Part shown: positions 10,419-20,804 of the stretch, piece after piece | How positions within the stretch are numbered: the first letter of the stretch is position 1 | Layout of the letters: every line of letters starts with the position of its first letter | NCBI GenBank assembly: GCA_009823505.1 | Contig: VZQC01006589.1 | Span: 2,687,409-2,751,408 of the forward strand | Length of the DNA stretch: 64,000 nt | Reading direction: 5' to 3' | Origin: Rhizomys pruinosus | Lineage: Eukaryota; Chordata; Mammalia; Rodentia; Spalacidae | The notes under the pieces: model-generated | The model's input: the letters and a program-made list of their open reading frames with translations, nothing else | Database searches by the model: none | Told to the model about the DNA's origin: nothing | Position numbers and translations under genes: made by a program

Positions 10419-11793
10419 TTTTTTTTTGTTTTTGTTTTTTTTTCTTATGGATGATCTTCTTGTGTGGGTCTGTATGCGATTTGCCAGTATCCTGTTTAGA
10501 ATTTTGGCATCTGTGTTCGATGAGGGAGATGGGTCTATAATTCTCCTTTTTAGTTGGATCTTTGCCTGGTTTTGGTAATAGAGTCATGCTGGCTTCATAG
10601 AAGGAATGTTGGAGAATTCCCTCTGAGTTGTATACTTCTAAACAGTTTTAGTAAGTAATGGTTGTAGGTCTTTTTGAAATGTTTTATAGAATTCTGCTGT
10701 GAAACCGTCTGGGCCTGGGCTTGTTTTTACTTGGGAGGCTTCTTACTACATCTCTATTTCTTCATATGTTTGTGGTCCTGTTTAAGCGCTGCTGGTCTCT
10801 TCTTGGCCGAGCTTTGGTTGATCCCCCCCAGGATTTCAGATATTCATCCTTTCTTCTAGGTTTTCAAGATGAGAAATAGGTTCTTGTAATATTCCCATAT
10901 GATTTTCTGGATCTTTTCCTTGTCGTTGTGATAATTTCCCTTTTCATCATGGATTTTTTTATTTGGAGTTGTTTCCTTTTTCTTTTTGTTTTTAACTGGG
11001 CTAGAGGTCTGTCTATCTTGTTTACTCTTCAAAGAACCAACTTTTGGCTTCATTGATTTTTTTGTATTGTTTTTTCTTTTTCGTTTCTATTTCATTGATT
11101 TCGCTGCTCTGATTTTTGTTATTTCTTGCCTGTCGTGTTGTGTTTAGGGTTCATCTGTTGTGCCTTTCAAGTGCTTTTAGCTGTAGTGTTATCATTCACT
11201 TGTGCCTTTCTGTGTTTTTCTAATGTAAGACATCCAGGGCATAAAAACTTACCCTCTTAGGACTGCTTTTACGGTACCCATAGGTTTTGTTGTGTGTATG
11301 TCTTGTCATTCAGTTTTCGGATGTTTTTATTTCTTTTGCTTTATCTCTTCGCCTGACCCATTCATTATTCAAGAGAGTGTTGTTTAGTCTCCATGTGTTC
11401 TGTAGGCAGGGGGGCTTGCCTGGTAGTTGATTTGAGCTTTTATGCACTGGCTGACAGAATGCATGAAATATTTCAGATCTTTTTGTATTTGTAGAGCTTC
11501 TTCTGTGTCCAGTATGTGGTCGATTTTGGGAATGTTCCATGGGGTGCTGAGTAAGAAAGTGTATTCTCTGTGTTTAGGGTGGAATATTCGGTAGGGTCTA
11601 GAGGTCCATTTGGTGTAATCATATTTTAGTTTTCAGTTCAGATGTACTCTCTGTTTATCCTTTGTCCATTGACACTATCCAAAGGACTCAAGGGGTATTG
11701 AAATCTCGTTCCCATATGTGAGTTGTATCTGTGGGTTTAGTGGTGTGATCTGTGTGGTGCTGGAGAATTGTCGTTATAAAGTTTGGTGCACCA
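10419..11793 (-). mobile_element. L1 retrotransposon insertion, ORF2 endonuclease-RT region only
   Basis: The antisense reading gives decayed ORF2 protein; the peptide [18 protein letters not shown] at the left end is the conserved start of the L1 reverse transcriptase domain. The element is flanked by a perfect 12-bp duplication AAGACCTTTTCT (10407-10418 and 11794-11805). The left edge is poly-T directly abutting the RT region, so the element lacks the rest of ORF2 and the normal 3' UTR yet ends in an A tail. The right end is a 5' truncation. Frameshifts throughout; non-functional. Confidence 0.9.
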
Positions 11794-11805
11794 AAGACCT
11801 TTTCT

Positions 11806-12070
11806 ACCTCCTGCTTTAAAGTGCTCAGCATACCGAGGCCTCATCCTTTGGGATAGATACTACTGTGTCTTGAGCCGCAACATAAATTTGGTTTCAGAAC
11901 ATTGCTGACCTAGATAACTGAGCTAGAGAAGTCTCTTTTCCCACTGGCAGACTCAGGGAATCTTGCCTTTTAGGAATGCAATAAAATTTAGGAAACTAAA
12001 AAGTAGAAGGATAGATATTGATTGACTAGGCAGGACCAAGGAAAAACTGCTTAAAATAGTGGAGATGCCA
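11806..12070. other. continuation of LTR-like/unique sequence
   Basis: Right flank of the L1 insertion, continuing the sequence left of 10407. No gene seen. Confidence 0.4.
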
Positions 12071-12077
12071 AGGCTTA

Positions 12078-12312
12078 AAGAGAGAATGGCTCATGACTAC
12101 AGAATGTGCAGCGGCCGTCCAGAGGACCCGAGTTCTATTCCCAGCACCCACATTGGGCAGCTCACAACTGCCTGTAACTCCATTTCCAGGGAGATCCAAT
12201 GATGCCTCTGATTTCCAAGGGCACCTGCACTCGTGTGCGCATACCTACACAGACACACACTCACACATACACATAATGAAAAAAATAAACTAACAATTTG
12301 AAAATAAAAAGA
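12078..12312 (+). mobile_element. B2-family SINE
   Basis: AGAGGACCCGAGTTCTATTC, CCCAGCACCCACATTGG and CTGTAACTCCATTTCCAGGG, followed by a CA-rich and then A-rich tail. Old copy. Confidence 0.85.
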
Positions 12313-12321
12313 CATCTAAAA

Positions 12322-12450
12322 TATGAGTGCGATGGCACACACTTGCAGTCCTAGCACTGCAGAAGTAGAGGCAGGGAAATCAGAAACTCAAGGCTATCCT
12401 CAACTACATATTGAGTTGGAGGCCAGCCTGGGCTATAGTCAGGAATCACC
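12322..12450 (+). mobile_element. old B1 SINE
   Basis: GAGTGCGATGGCACACACTTG to GGCCAGCCTGGGCTATAGT; diverged. Confidence 0.75.
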
Positions 12451-12522
12451 AGACAGCAAAATATGAAAGTCAGAAGTGTATGAAAAAATATTCTGCCCAC
12501 CACAAAATAAAAACAGGATTCC

Positions 12523-12824
12523 GGGCTGGAGGGAGGCCTAGCGAGGTTCAAGAGCTTCTACCACTCTTGACAGAGGACGCTGGGTTTCGGAATCCCCCAG
12601 CACCCACTGGGCGGCTGAGAACCGCTGTAACTCCAATTCCAGAAGAAACTCCCAGTTCCAGGGGAAATCCGACACGCGCTGCTTGGCTAGATCTCCGCAG
12701 CACTGCAAACGAACATTGGGTGCACCAAGCCTAAAGGCAGACAGTACAGTTCATAACACATAAAAATAAATAATAATAGTAAGTAAAATAAATAAATAAA
12801 ATAAATAAAATAAATATTTTAAAA
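12523..12824 (+). mobile_element. B2 SINE with many small indels
   Basis: Flanked by AAAACAGGATTCC (12510-12522) and AAAACAGCATTCC (12825-12837). The body carries the 17-bp-duplication form of B2, but differs from the other copies chiefly by one- to three-base insertions and deletions (12530-12735). The tail is AAAT/AATA-rich. Confidence 0.9.
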
Positions 12825-12969
12825 AAAACAGCATTCCATGAATAGTAACATGATAGGACATAGTAGTTTTTGGAGAATAAAAATCTGAACATAGAAATGA
12901 CCATCTCAAGATGAATGGTATAAGATAATTTTAAGGAAATTTTCAAACTGGAGATTTAAGAGATCTACA

Positions 12970-13050
12970 GCATTGTATGGAGTAGCTCTGTGGTAGAGTG
13001 TTTGCGCCATTCACATAAGGCCTTGGGTTCAATTCTCCAGCTCTGCAGAA
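12970..13050 (+). mobile_element. ID-type SINE
   Basis: GTAGCTCTGTGGTAGAGTGT...GGCCTTGGGTTCAATTCTCC is the tRNA-Ala-like ID core. Not a functional tRNA: no intact acceptor stem. Confidence 0.75.
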
Positions 13051-13600
13051 AAGAACTAAGTATCCAGAAGACTAAACATCTCAATAAAATTGTAGACAGA
13101 AGGAACAGGAAAATAATTAAATATCCTTTTAATGTTATTCAGACTAAAATGTAAACAGAGCCTAACCAGGTCCTACCAGTGCTATTTCAGAACGCTGGGA
13201 GGGAAGGAAATCCAAAGCTTCCAAAAGGAGAAACAAACATTTGCTTAAAAGAACCAAGATTCAGAGTGGCTTCAGATTTCGTAATAAAATGGTAGAGAAA
13301 GTCACTGGGGACGTTCTGAGCTAAAATGGTTTCCAGTTTAGAATTCCAAGCCGAGACCAATGGATAAATGTCCGCATAGATTAAAGACACTTTTATAGAT
13401 ACAAGACCTTAAATCTTTTAAATCTTGAATGCTTTCTCAGGAAATAATTATAAGAGGTGACAGAGGAGACTGAACTCTTCAAAGAAATAGAGAACCTGGG
13501 CTACACAGCCCAGCTAGGCCAGAATCCAAGGTTTCTCTTTGGAGCTGAATTGGTTTTTCCCCCATGCTTCCATAGTGTGTTTAACTTAGTCTTTGTCACG
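13051..13600. other. unique sequence, no gene seen
   Basis: No recognisable repeat; the 67-aa minus-strand frame has no recognisable features. Confidence 0.55.
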
Positions 13601-13670
13601 CTGAGACTCACACTAGGGGCCTGTGGTATGCAAGTAAGCACACTACCACTGAGCTCCACCCCAGCCCTAC
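13601..13670 (-). mobile_element. ID-type SINE, antisense
   Basis: GGGCCTGTGGTATGCAAGTA...CACTACCACTGAGCTCCACC...CAGCCCT matches an antisense ID core. Confidence 0.75.
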
Positions 13671-13716
13671 TCTGCACTCTTCAGATGTCATTTCCTTCAC
13701 CCTTAGCTGTCTCTTT

Positions 13717-13965
13717 TTTTTTTTTTTTAGTTAATTTTATTTAGCTTCTTTATGTGTATGAATGTACTGTCTGCATGCAAGTTTGTGCACCCGTGTCGTG
13801 CAATGCCGCGGAGGTCAGAAGAGGGTCTCGGATTCCCCTGGAACTGGAGTTCTCCTGGAATTGGAGTTTCAGACGGTTCTCAGCCGCCATGTGGGTGCTG
13901 GGGATCGAACCCGGGTCCTCTGCAAGAGCGGTCGGCGCTCTTAACCACTAGGCCATCTCTCCAGC
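13717..13965 (-). mobile_element. young B2 SINE, antisense (17-bp duplication form)
   Basis: Flanked by a perfect 16-bp duplication CCTTAGCTGTCTCTTT (13701-13716 and 13966-13981). Contains two adjacent near-copies of the AACTCCAGTTCCAGGGG unit (antisense). Confidence 0.97.
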
Positions 13966-14046
13966 CCTTAGCTGTCTCTTTAGCCTTTGCCTTCAATAGT
14001 GAAATAACATTATCTTCTTTGAATTTAGTGTGTGTGTGTGTGTACA

Positions 14047-14335
14047 GAAACAGACATGTGTGCAAGGTGTGGAAGACAGAGAACAACCTCAGATGTGCCA
14101 GCCACACATTATTTTTTTAAGACGTGCTCTCTCATTGGCCCAGAACTCTCCAAGAAATGAGGCTGGCCAGCAAGCCCTAGAGATCTAGTTGTGTCTACTC
14201 CCGTAGTTCTGAGATTACAAGTACCAAACTACCATTCCTGGATTTTTTTTACCTGGGTTTTGGGAACTGAACTCAGGTCCCCATGATTGCCAGGGAAACG
14301 CTCTACTGGCTGAACTATCTCCTAGTACTCAATTT
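14047..14335 (-). mobile_element. composite B1/tRNA SINE (B4/RSINE1 type), antisense
   Basis: GAGAACAACCTCAGATGTGC, antisense B1-like middle, then GGGAACTGAACTCAGGTCCC...GGCTGAACTATCTCC. Confidence 0.6.
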
Positions 14336-14451
14336 TCTATTTTAATCTTTTTCTACTCTAGAAGTTAATGACCACCATGATCTTCATGAGCATCACCCCT
14401 AACAACCACGTGCTCCATACATTTTAGATGTATCTCTTTATCCTGAAAGTG

Positions 14452-14658
14452 GGTTTTTTTATTAATTAATTTATTTTTTCCTTTATGCGTATGAGTATTT
14501 TGCCTGCATGTATGTAAGTGCACAGGTGTCATACAGCAGAAGAGGGCATAGGATCTCCTGGAACTGGAGTTACAGATGGTTGTTAACCACCATGTGGGTG
14601 CTAGGATCCTCTGCAAGGGCAGTCAGTGCTCCTAACCACTGAGCCATCTCTCCAGCCC
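14452..14658 (-). mobile_element. B2 SINE, antisense
   Basis: Tail ATTAATTAATTTATTTTT, body GAACTGGAGTTACAGATGGT, head ACTGAGCCATCTCTCCAGCC. Confidence 0.93.
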
Positions 14659-14669
14659 CCTGAAATTTT

Positions 14670-14893
14670 TTTTAATTTTATTTATTTATTTTTAATGTGT
14701 ATGAATGTACTGTCTGCATGTAGGTCTATGCACCTGTGTTGTGCAATGCCACGGAGGTCAGAAGAGGGCGTCGGATTCCCCTGGAACTGGAGTTAAAGAT
14801 GGTTCTCAGCCGCCGTGTGGGTGCTGGGAATCGAACCTGGGTCCTCTGTAAGAGCAGTCAGAGCTCTTAACTGCTAGGCTATCTCTCCAGCCC
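14670..14893 (-). mobile_element. B2 SINE, antisense
   Basis: Second B2 directly adjacent to the preceding one in the same orientation; younger and without the 17-bp duplication. Ends GCTATCTCTCCAGCCC. Confidence 0.95.
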
Positions 14894-15820
14894 GAAATTT
14901 GTTTTTTAGCCTTGTTTTTAACTCTGCTCTAAAGCTTTGGCTCTTGGTTCCTGTCACTCGAGGTGTTTGTCTTGGTGTGACCTGATGATTGAATCAATGG
15001 GTTTAAAGTTAAACATAAATCGAGAAGGACTAAAAATAAAATTGTCTATAATCAAGAGGAGTGCACCAATGTGTGAATAGGATTTTCAACAAAAACATTA
15101 GAGACCACGAAGGATGCAGGACAAGCGAGAGAAAGTGATAATAAGTAGATTTATCAGGGTAGCACATGTGAGAAATACAAGTAAGTTCAAGATCAAAGCA
15201 AGCACTCAGCCTTCTCACTTTAGACACAAATTGGCAATTAGCCTAGCCCACCTTCCACAGTGACCACAGAAGGGCTATGCCATCCAAACAGGAAGTACCC
15301 GCCTCAGAAATCTTGTGCGAATGTGTAGTCTTTTATCTGCCCAGGGCCTCTCGATTTTTACAGGAACAGACCCTCTAAGCCTTCTCCTGTCTGAAGGCCG
15401 AGGTGGCTCTTATGGGGACAGCTTGTCCTGTGGGTATTCTATCCCCAGCCATGCTGAGTAAACCTGTGAACCAAGGCTTCGTGAATGATAATCTTCAGGA
15501 TTTCTAATGATTCTTAAAGAAGGATGGAGCCTTGGTAACCTCAGCAAACATGGCACCCCAAAACATACTGCTTTGGTGTGCTGATTGTGACTAGCAGACA
15601 AACAGCAGATGCAGGGAGGGCCTTGTCTGAACTTGACTTTTCTGCCCAAGCACAGATGCTCCAGAAAGAACTATTTTCAGTAATCCCCTTTCCAAGGGTT
15701 TCAACAGGAAAGGTTAACTTCAAGCTAGGCACATCAGAAGTCCACACCACACCCAGACAGACATCTTCGAAGGGTCCTTTCATGGTTCCTCTAAATCGTG
15801 TACTCTCCTCTAAGCTGCCT
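14894..15820. other. unique sequence, no gene seen
   Basis: About 0.9 kb without recognisable repeats. Frames of 60-140 aa here run into the CA-rich tract and show no domain. Confidence 0.55.
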
Positions 15821-16062
15821 ATACCACACACATCACAGACACACACATACCACACATATACACATATTACACGCATCCACACATATACATCACACATATC
15901 TATACCACAACACATGCACATACTACACACATCACATATCACACACAGGTATGCATCACACACCATACACAAACACATGGATATATCACACACATATACA
16001 TAGCACATATAAACAAACACATAAGCATGCACACACATCACCCACATACACCCCACACAGGA
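15821..16062. repeat. CACAC/ACATA-rich low-complexity tract
   Basis: Purine-pyrimidine alternating CACA, CATA and CATC units over about 240 bp. Generates spurious His/Thr-rich frames on both strands. Confidence 0.9.
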
Positions 16063-16089
16063 AGATTTCTAAGCTGCAAAGTCTGTTTT

Positions 16090-16244
16090 TTTTTTAAGTA
16101 CAATTACTTTTTTTTTTTTTGTCGGATTCCCCTGGAACTGGAGGTAAAGACAGTTCTCAGCTGCCATGTGGGTGCTGGGGATCGAACCCTGGTCCTCTGC
16201 AAGTGCAGTCAGAGCTCTCAACTGCTAGGCCATTTCTCCAGCTG
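16090..16244 (-). mobile_element. B2 SINE, antisense, lacking its 3' half
   Basis: Flanked by a perfect 14-bp duplication GCAAAGTCTGTTTT (16076-16089 and 16245-16258). Read in sense, the B2 stops after GGAATCCGAC and passes into poly-A, a short unrelated AT segment and a second A run. Confidence 0.92.
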
Positions 16245-16258
16245 GCAAAGTCTGTTTT

Positions 16259-17579
16259 CTTAGCTATTCACTTTCATTCCTTTGGAACTCTGGGCTCTGT
16301 TTCTCCTGTTGATCTGTCTGTCATCAGTTAGACTCGTATATCAAACCCTCAGAGACTAGAGGGACAGGGTTTCTTCATAATGTCATGTGCTGCCTAAGAA
16401 ACAGAAGGTCTAGAACATGTCAGAGGAAGAAAGTAGATACTGGGCCCAACAAGCAGCCTCTGTCTGTCACAACTGTCTACTAAGACAATAGTGACGTGGA
16501 CGCCATGGACGCTCTTCTGCCTCATTTCTGATGGAGGCACTGTCAAAGAAAGAACTCAGTCTTTTTATGGTTGAGCCACATGCTCCTTGTCGCTACTTGT
16601 TATTAAGCATGTAAATTGTTAATTGTTAACTTACCTGTGAGAAGTTGAAAGAAAGATGAAGTCAAAGGATGGAGGCCAAAACAAGGTTTTAGAAAGAGGA
16701 GAGAGAAGGAAAGCAAGCCCGTGTTGCACAGAAATAGCGCATCTTGTTTGCACGTGTTCAGATAATGGATAGCCTCACACCTAGCTGGGAGTTAGAAGGG
16801 CATTTTGTACTAGAAATAGCTCTGGAACCGTATCAAAGAACACAGCGTTTGTCACTCATGGAGATGCCAGAAGACCCCTGCGTATAGCTGTGGTTAAACA
16901 TGTTGTAGGTTATCTCTGGGTAACATCTTCCTGCCCTTCCCTTCTGCCTCTGCCTTATCTAGGGCAGCTTGGCACCCTTTCTCACTTTAGAATTTATCAT
17001 CTCTAGAAGGAAGGGTTGCAGTGTGCAGATTCACCAAGGAAATACATCTTAAAACTCATTCAGTGACCCTTGAATTCCTCAGATGGTTCAAGGATATGAG
17101 AAAAGGGTTAGAGAGGGAAGGAGGGAGGAACAGGGGACCTGCCCTCCACTAGAGATCCTGCTGGGGCTCTGTAAGCATCTCCCCACCTGGACCATGTGAG
17201 ACGCAGGTGGGTTGGATCTGCCTCTTTGCTTCAAGTCCATTGAATGCCCTTTCAGGCACCTTGCAAATAACTCAGAAGTGTTTGTTTGGCCAGAACTTGT
17301 GTCTTTCCAGGGACTCTGACTTTCCATTCTGCCCTAGCGGAGTTGGAGGATAGCTCCTCTTGAGCCCTGTGCTCAATGGGAGCAATCATCAAAAGGACTG
17401 TTTAGATTACCTGCATCTGTAAAACAGAAAAGATCCATACTTGACTCATACTTGAAGTCAAACAGACTGTGGACTGGCATCTGACTCCCTTCTAGAAAAG
17501 CCAGAATGGGAAGAGCTAATTAATGTTTTGCTGTGGCACCCAAAGAACAGGTGTTGGGTTGGGATGGACTAAGACTGTA
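16259..17579. other. longest unique block, no gene seen
   Basis: About 1.3 kb with no recognised transposon. A 79-aa minus-strand frame (17088-17327) has no recognisable motif. Confidence 0.6.
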
Positions 17580-17965
17580 TCTCTGTTGCTCTTCTTGTTC
17601 CTGTGACAAAACATCTGTCAAAGCAAGGAAGGGTTTATTTCAACTCACAGTTTGGAAAGGTGGAGTCCATCATGATCAGGAATAGTGTGAAAGTGGCCCT
17701 AGCTATGGTGGAGGGACCATAAGGCACCTGTCACATTGCATCTCCAGTAGGAAGCGTAGAGTGCTTACAAGGCTGGTGCTTAGATCACTTCCTACTTGTT
17801 TCCTTTCCATTCAGTCCAAGACCCCGGCTCATGGAATGGTGCCTTCCACACCCAGGAAGGGTCTTCCCTCCTCAGTTAAACCTCTCCAGAAACCCTCACA
17901 CGGACATACCCAAAAGTGTATCTCCTAGGTGCTTACAAGCCCAGTCAAGTTGAAAAGGAAGTTAA
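17580..17965 (-). mobile_element. rodent dispersed repeat (unassigned family), antisense
   Basis: GGAAGGGTTTATTTCAACTC and the distal CAGTCAAGTTGA are the antisense forms of AATAAACC-TTCC and TCGACTTGACAC seen in the copies at 31.16 and 36.84 kb. I suspect a hAT-type or RMER-type rodent repeat but cannot settle the name. Confidence 0.6.
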
Positions 17966-18290
17966 ACATCACATTATGAGTGCAAAGAATGGTGTGAGGG
18001 GTTTTTCTTGCTTGTAGGCGCTGAGGTGGGTGTTCATTTATTATAGTGAGCACTCAAGCAGAATCCCGGTGACCCAGTATACCGGAGAGCTGGACAGAAG
18101 ATCTGACAAGTCCACAATTAGCCATATAGATGTCCACTAATATTTCTACTTCCATGGCTATTTCCATCCCAATGAGCTTATTAAACAGCCAGAAGCAATG
18201 ATTAACACACTGTGTCCAGAATGAGGTTGTTCTGCCCAACAGCATTGCTTCACACTTATACTATGCAAACATGCTAATCAAATCTCCCCC
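17966..18290. other. unique sequence, no gene seen
   Basis: No recognisable repeat and no credible frame. Confidence 0.5.
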
Positions 18291-18504
18291 TTTTTAATTT
18301 TTATTTTATATGTACATTTTGGCTGCATATATGTAGGTGCACCATGTGTGTGCAGTATCCTTGGAGGCCAGAAGAGGGTATCAGATCCCCTGGAACTGGA
18401 GTTATGGATGGTTGTTAGCTGCCATATGTGTACTGGGAACTAAACCTGGGTCCTCTGTAAGAGCAGCCAGTGCTCTTAACCACTGAGCCATCCCTCCAGT
18501 CCCC
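18291..18504 (-). mobile_element. B2 SINE, antisense
   Basis: Flanked by AAATCTCCCC repeats at 18280-18289 and 18505-18514; head ACTGAGCCATCCCTCCAGTC. Confidence 0.92.
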
Positions 18505-18579
18505 AAATCTCCCCTTTAAAGAAGCCATATAGAATCTTCAATTCTGATGAACCTAATTCTGCATTAAGAAAGCTCAGGC

Positions 18580-18741
18580 TCGGGCGTAGTGGCGCACACC
18601 TTTAATTCCAGCACTCGAGAGGCAGAGGCAGGCGGATCTTTGTGAGTTCAAGGCCAGCCTGGTCTACAGAGTAAGATCCAGGCCAGCTGGGGCTACAAGG
18701 AGACCCTGCCTCAAAAAGACCAAAAAAAAAAAAAAAAAAAA
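18580..18741 (+). mobile_element. B1 SINE
   Basis: CGGGCGTAGTGGCGCACACC to CTCAAAAAGACC plus an A20 tail. Confidence 0.95.
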
Positions 18742-19375
18742 GAAGTCATTGAGTAAGTGCAACACCCCTTCTGGGTGTACATCCAACAGACCAGGGCTAA
18801 ACAAAGAGGATCCTCACCAGTTTGTTTGATTGACAGTGAAAGTATGCATGCTAAGAAGACTGCTTTCCCAGACTTTCCAACCAATACTAACCCCAAGGAC
18901 AATGTCATCAGCTCCTTGTTCCAGTTCAAGTTATATTTCAAACCCATACATCATCAGAATGGCTACAGCTCCCATAGGAGGAGCATCTTACATTCCTCAT
19001 TCCTGGGGCAGGAGAAAGACCTCCATGGTGGTCCCTGGGCCTTCACAGAAGCTCTCTGGGCCTTCCCTATTCCCTCTACACCTCTCTCTTCAGTGCATTT
19101 AACACGCCTGTGTAGAAATACTCCCTGCCTATCTCTTTCCATCTTCATGCTTATTCACTAAGTCCTAAGCTACTCAGGATTGGCTGTCCACTTTAAGCTG
19201 ATGGCCTTTCTCACCCTCGTAGCTTGTGTTGGCCTCAGACAAGCAGAGACAATGTCTGATTATAGTCCCTGAAGATGCTGCAGTGCTGGGGTGGGGAACC
19301 AGAGAGTGGGGAACCAGAGAGTAGGGGGGGGGCTTCCATGTTGTCAAGAAAGACTGGACCTGAAACTAAACCTCA
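18742..19375. other. unique sequence with a 134-aa frame, no gene called
   Basis: The plus-strand frame 18757-19161 lies mostly in non-repeat DNA but shows no recognisable domain, no Kozak-like start of note and no flanking splice signals that I can support. Confidence 0.5.
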
Positions 19376-19421
19376 CTCTGCAAATTGCCTTTCTGACGAC
19401 ATTTGAGATTGTTTACATTTT

Positions 19422-19672
19422 TTTATTTTTTTTAATTTATTTATTTTCTGTGTGTATGAATATACTGTCTGCATGCAGGTTTGTGCACCCGTGTCGTGCA
19501 ATGCCGCGGAGGTCAGAAGAGGGTGTCGGATTCCCCTGGAACTAGAGTTCTCCTGGAATTGGAGTTACAGATGGTTCTCAGCCGCCATGTGGGTGCTGGG
19601 GATCGAACCCGGTTCCTGGCGCTCGAACCCGGTTCCTGGCGCTCTTAACCGCTAGGCTATCTCTCTAGCCGC
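19422..19672 (-). mobile_element. B2 SINE, antisense, with a private 20-bp tandem duplication
   Basis: Flanked by a 17-bp duplication GAGATTGTTTACATTTT (19405-19421 and 19673-19689). Besides the family-wide 17-bp duplication it has a private 20-bp tandem repeat (19604-19623 and 19624-19643, unit CGAACCCGGTTCCTGGCGCT). Confidence 0.96.
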
Positions 19673-19692
19673 GAGATTGTTTACATTTTATT

Positions 19693-19802
19693 TGTTGTTA
19701 TTATCGTGTGTGCAGATGATATATGTTCATGTGTATGTGTGCCATGGCACACGTGGGGAGGTGAGAGGACAGATTTATGGAGTTGGTTTTCTCCTTTCAC
19801 AT

Positions 19803-19853
<51 letters not shown>

Positions 19854-20075
19854 AGAGACAGGGTCTCTGTATAGCCCCAGCTGGCCTGGTACTCACTCTG
19901 TAGACCAGGCTAGCCTTGAACTCACAGAGATCCACCTGCCTCTGCCTCCTGAGTACTGGGACTAAAGGCATGTACCACCACTCTCCTTTCACCTTTATGA
20001 GGGTTCTGGGACTGAACCCAGGTTCTCAGGCTTACTAGGCAAGAACCTTTACATGCCAAGCCATCTCAATAAGCG
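19693..20075 (-). mobile_element. composite tRNA/B1 SINE, antisense, split by a B1
   Basis: GTGCCATGGCACACGTGGGG...TGGTTTTCTCC, interrupted by a B1, resuming CTTTATGAGGGTTCTGGGAC...CATGCCAAGCCATCTCAAT. Confidence 0.6.
19802..19982 (-). mobile_element. B1 SINE, antisense, with (TTAG)n tail
   Basis: Thirteen TTAG units (19802-19852) form the expanded A-tail. The body runs GAGACAGGGTCTCTGTATAG to GCATGTACCACCAC. Flanked by TCTCCTTTCAC on both sides. Confidence 0.92.
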
Positions 20076-20149
20076 TACATTAGTTTTCACTGCAGAGCAT
20101 CTGCCTGGTCCTCTGAAGAGCAGGCCCTTTTCCTTGATTGCTTAACTAA

Positions 20150-20398
20150 ATGCTCCCAGTAGAATACAATCTAGACGCATTACTGTGATCCCATGTACCC
20201 TATACCAGTTTTTCAATTGTCCAGACACTGGTCCTATATCCCAGGGGAAAATTCAATTCTGAGTCTCCAATCTAGAGTCAACATCAGACCCCACAGGTTA
20301 AAGGCTCGGTCCCACAGGATTGCCCCCACTTTAAATGCCAGTGATTCTAGCTTGTGTCAAGTTGACAGATAAAAATAGCCAGCACACCATCATACTTG
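20150..20398 (-). mobile_element. dispersed repeat remnant, antisense
   Basis: The end CTTGTGTCAAGTTGACAG-ATAAAAATAGCCAGCACACC matches the terminus of the rodent repeat at 31.16 kb in antisense. The left part is unassigned. Confidence 0.45.
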
Positions 20399-20600
20399 AC
20401 AATGCTGATGGTCCTATAGAACATGATGCTGAGAGAAATAAGCCAGGCATAGAAAGACAAATATTACCATGATCCCGCACAGATGTTGAAGCTACAAAAT
20501 CACACCCACAGAGCAGAAACAGAATGAAGATTGCCGAAAGAAGAAGAAGGAAAACACAGAGATATCAGTTAAAGGATGTAAAGTTCAATTAAAAGAGAGA
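20399..20600 (+). mobile_element. old L1 3'-end fragment
   Basis: GAGAGAAATAAGCCAGGCAT, AGAAAGACAAATATTACC and a following AGAAACAGAATGAAG resemble the 3' UTR of old L1M-type elements. Confidence 0.6.
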
Positions 20601-20656
20601 AATAAATTCTGGAGATGTATAGTAACACATAGTGAATATGTTAATAATGACTTACC

Positions 20657-20803
20657 TTAGCTGGGCGTGGTGCCTTTAATCCCAGCACTCAGTAGGCAGA
20701 GGCAGGCAGATCTCTGTGAGTTCAAGGCCAGCCTGATCTACAGAGTGAGTTCCGGGTCAGCTGGGGCTACAAGGAGACCGTCTCAAAATGACAAAAAAAA
20801 AAA
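20657..20803 (+). mobile_element. B1 SINE truncated at the assembly gap
   Basis: TTAGCTGGGCGTGGTGCC to CAAAATGACAAAA; the poly-A run stops at the N. Confidence 0.92.
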
Positions 20804-20804
20804 N
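20804..20804. other. single N: contig join
   Basis: One ambiguous base between the end of copy 1 and the restart of the same sequence (CTCTGCAAATTGCCTTTCTG). Typical of a minimal-length scaffold gap across an unresolved overlap. Confidence 0.95.

Larger units (their letters stand above)
19376..20803 (+). repeat. direct repeat copy 1 (cleaner copy), ends at a one-N gap
   Basis: This 1,428-bp segment recurs after the N at 20804. It contains an antisense B2 (19422-19672), a composite SINE with a nested B1, a dispersed-repeat remnant, an L1 3' end and a sense B1 (20657-20803) whose poly-A is cut short at the N. Confidence 0.95.

Noticed and set aside
10345..10587. Reverse-transcriptase-like peptide as a possible active gene
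   Set aside because: It is the edge of a decayed L1 ORF2 with frameshifts and an abrupt A tail; not functional.
12970..13050. tRNA gene
   Set aside because: A and B box-like sequence is that of an ID SINE, without a complete cloverleaf or acceptor stem.
15821..16062. Coding region rich in His/Thr (plus) or Cys/Val/Met (minus)
   Set aside because: Low-complexity CACA/CATA sequence; frames on both strands are compositional.
16259..17579. Possible exon or promoter in the longest unique block
   Set aside because: No CpG island, no convincing open frame and no flanking splice signals that I could support.
18757..19161. 134-aa frame in unique DNA
   Set aside because: No domain or splice context; a second frame overlaps it (18830-19102), as expected by chance.
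19802..19852. Interstitial telomeric repeat
   Set aside because: The unit is TTAG, not TTAGGG, and it forms the tail of an antisense B1.
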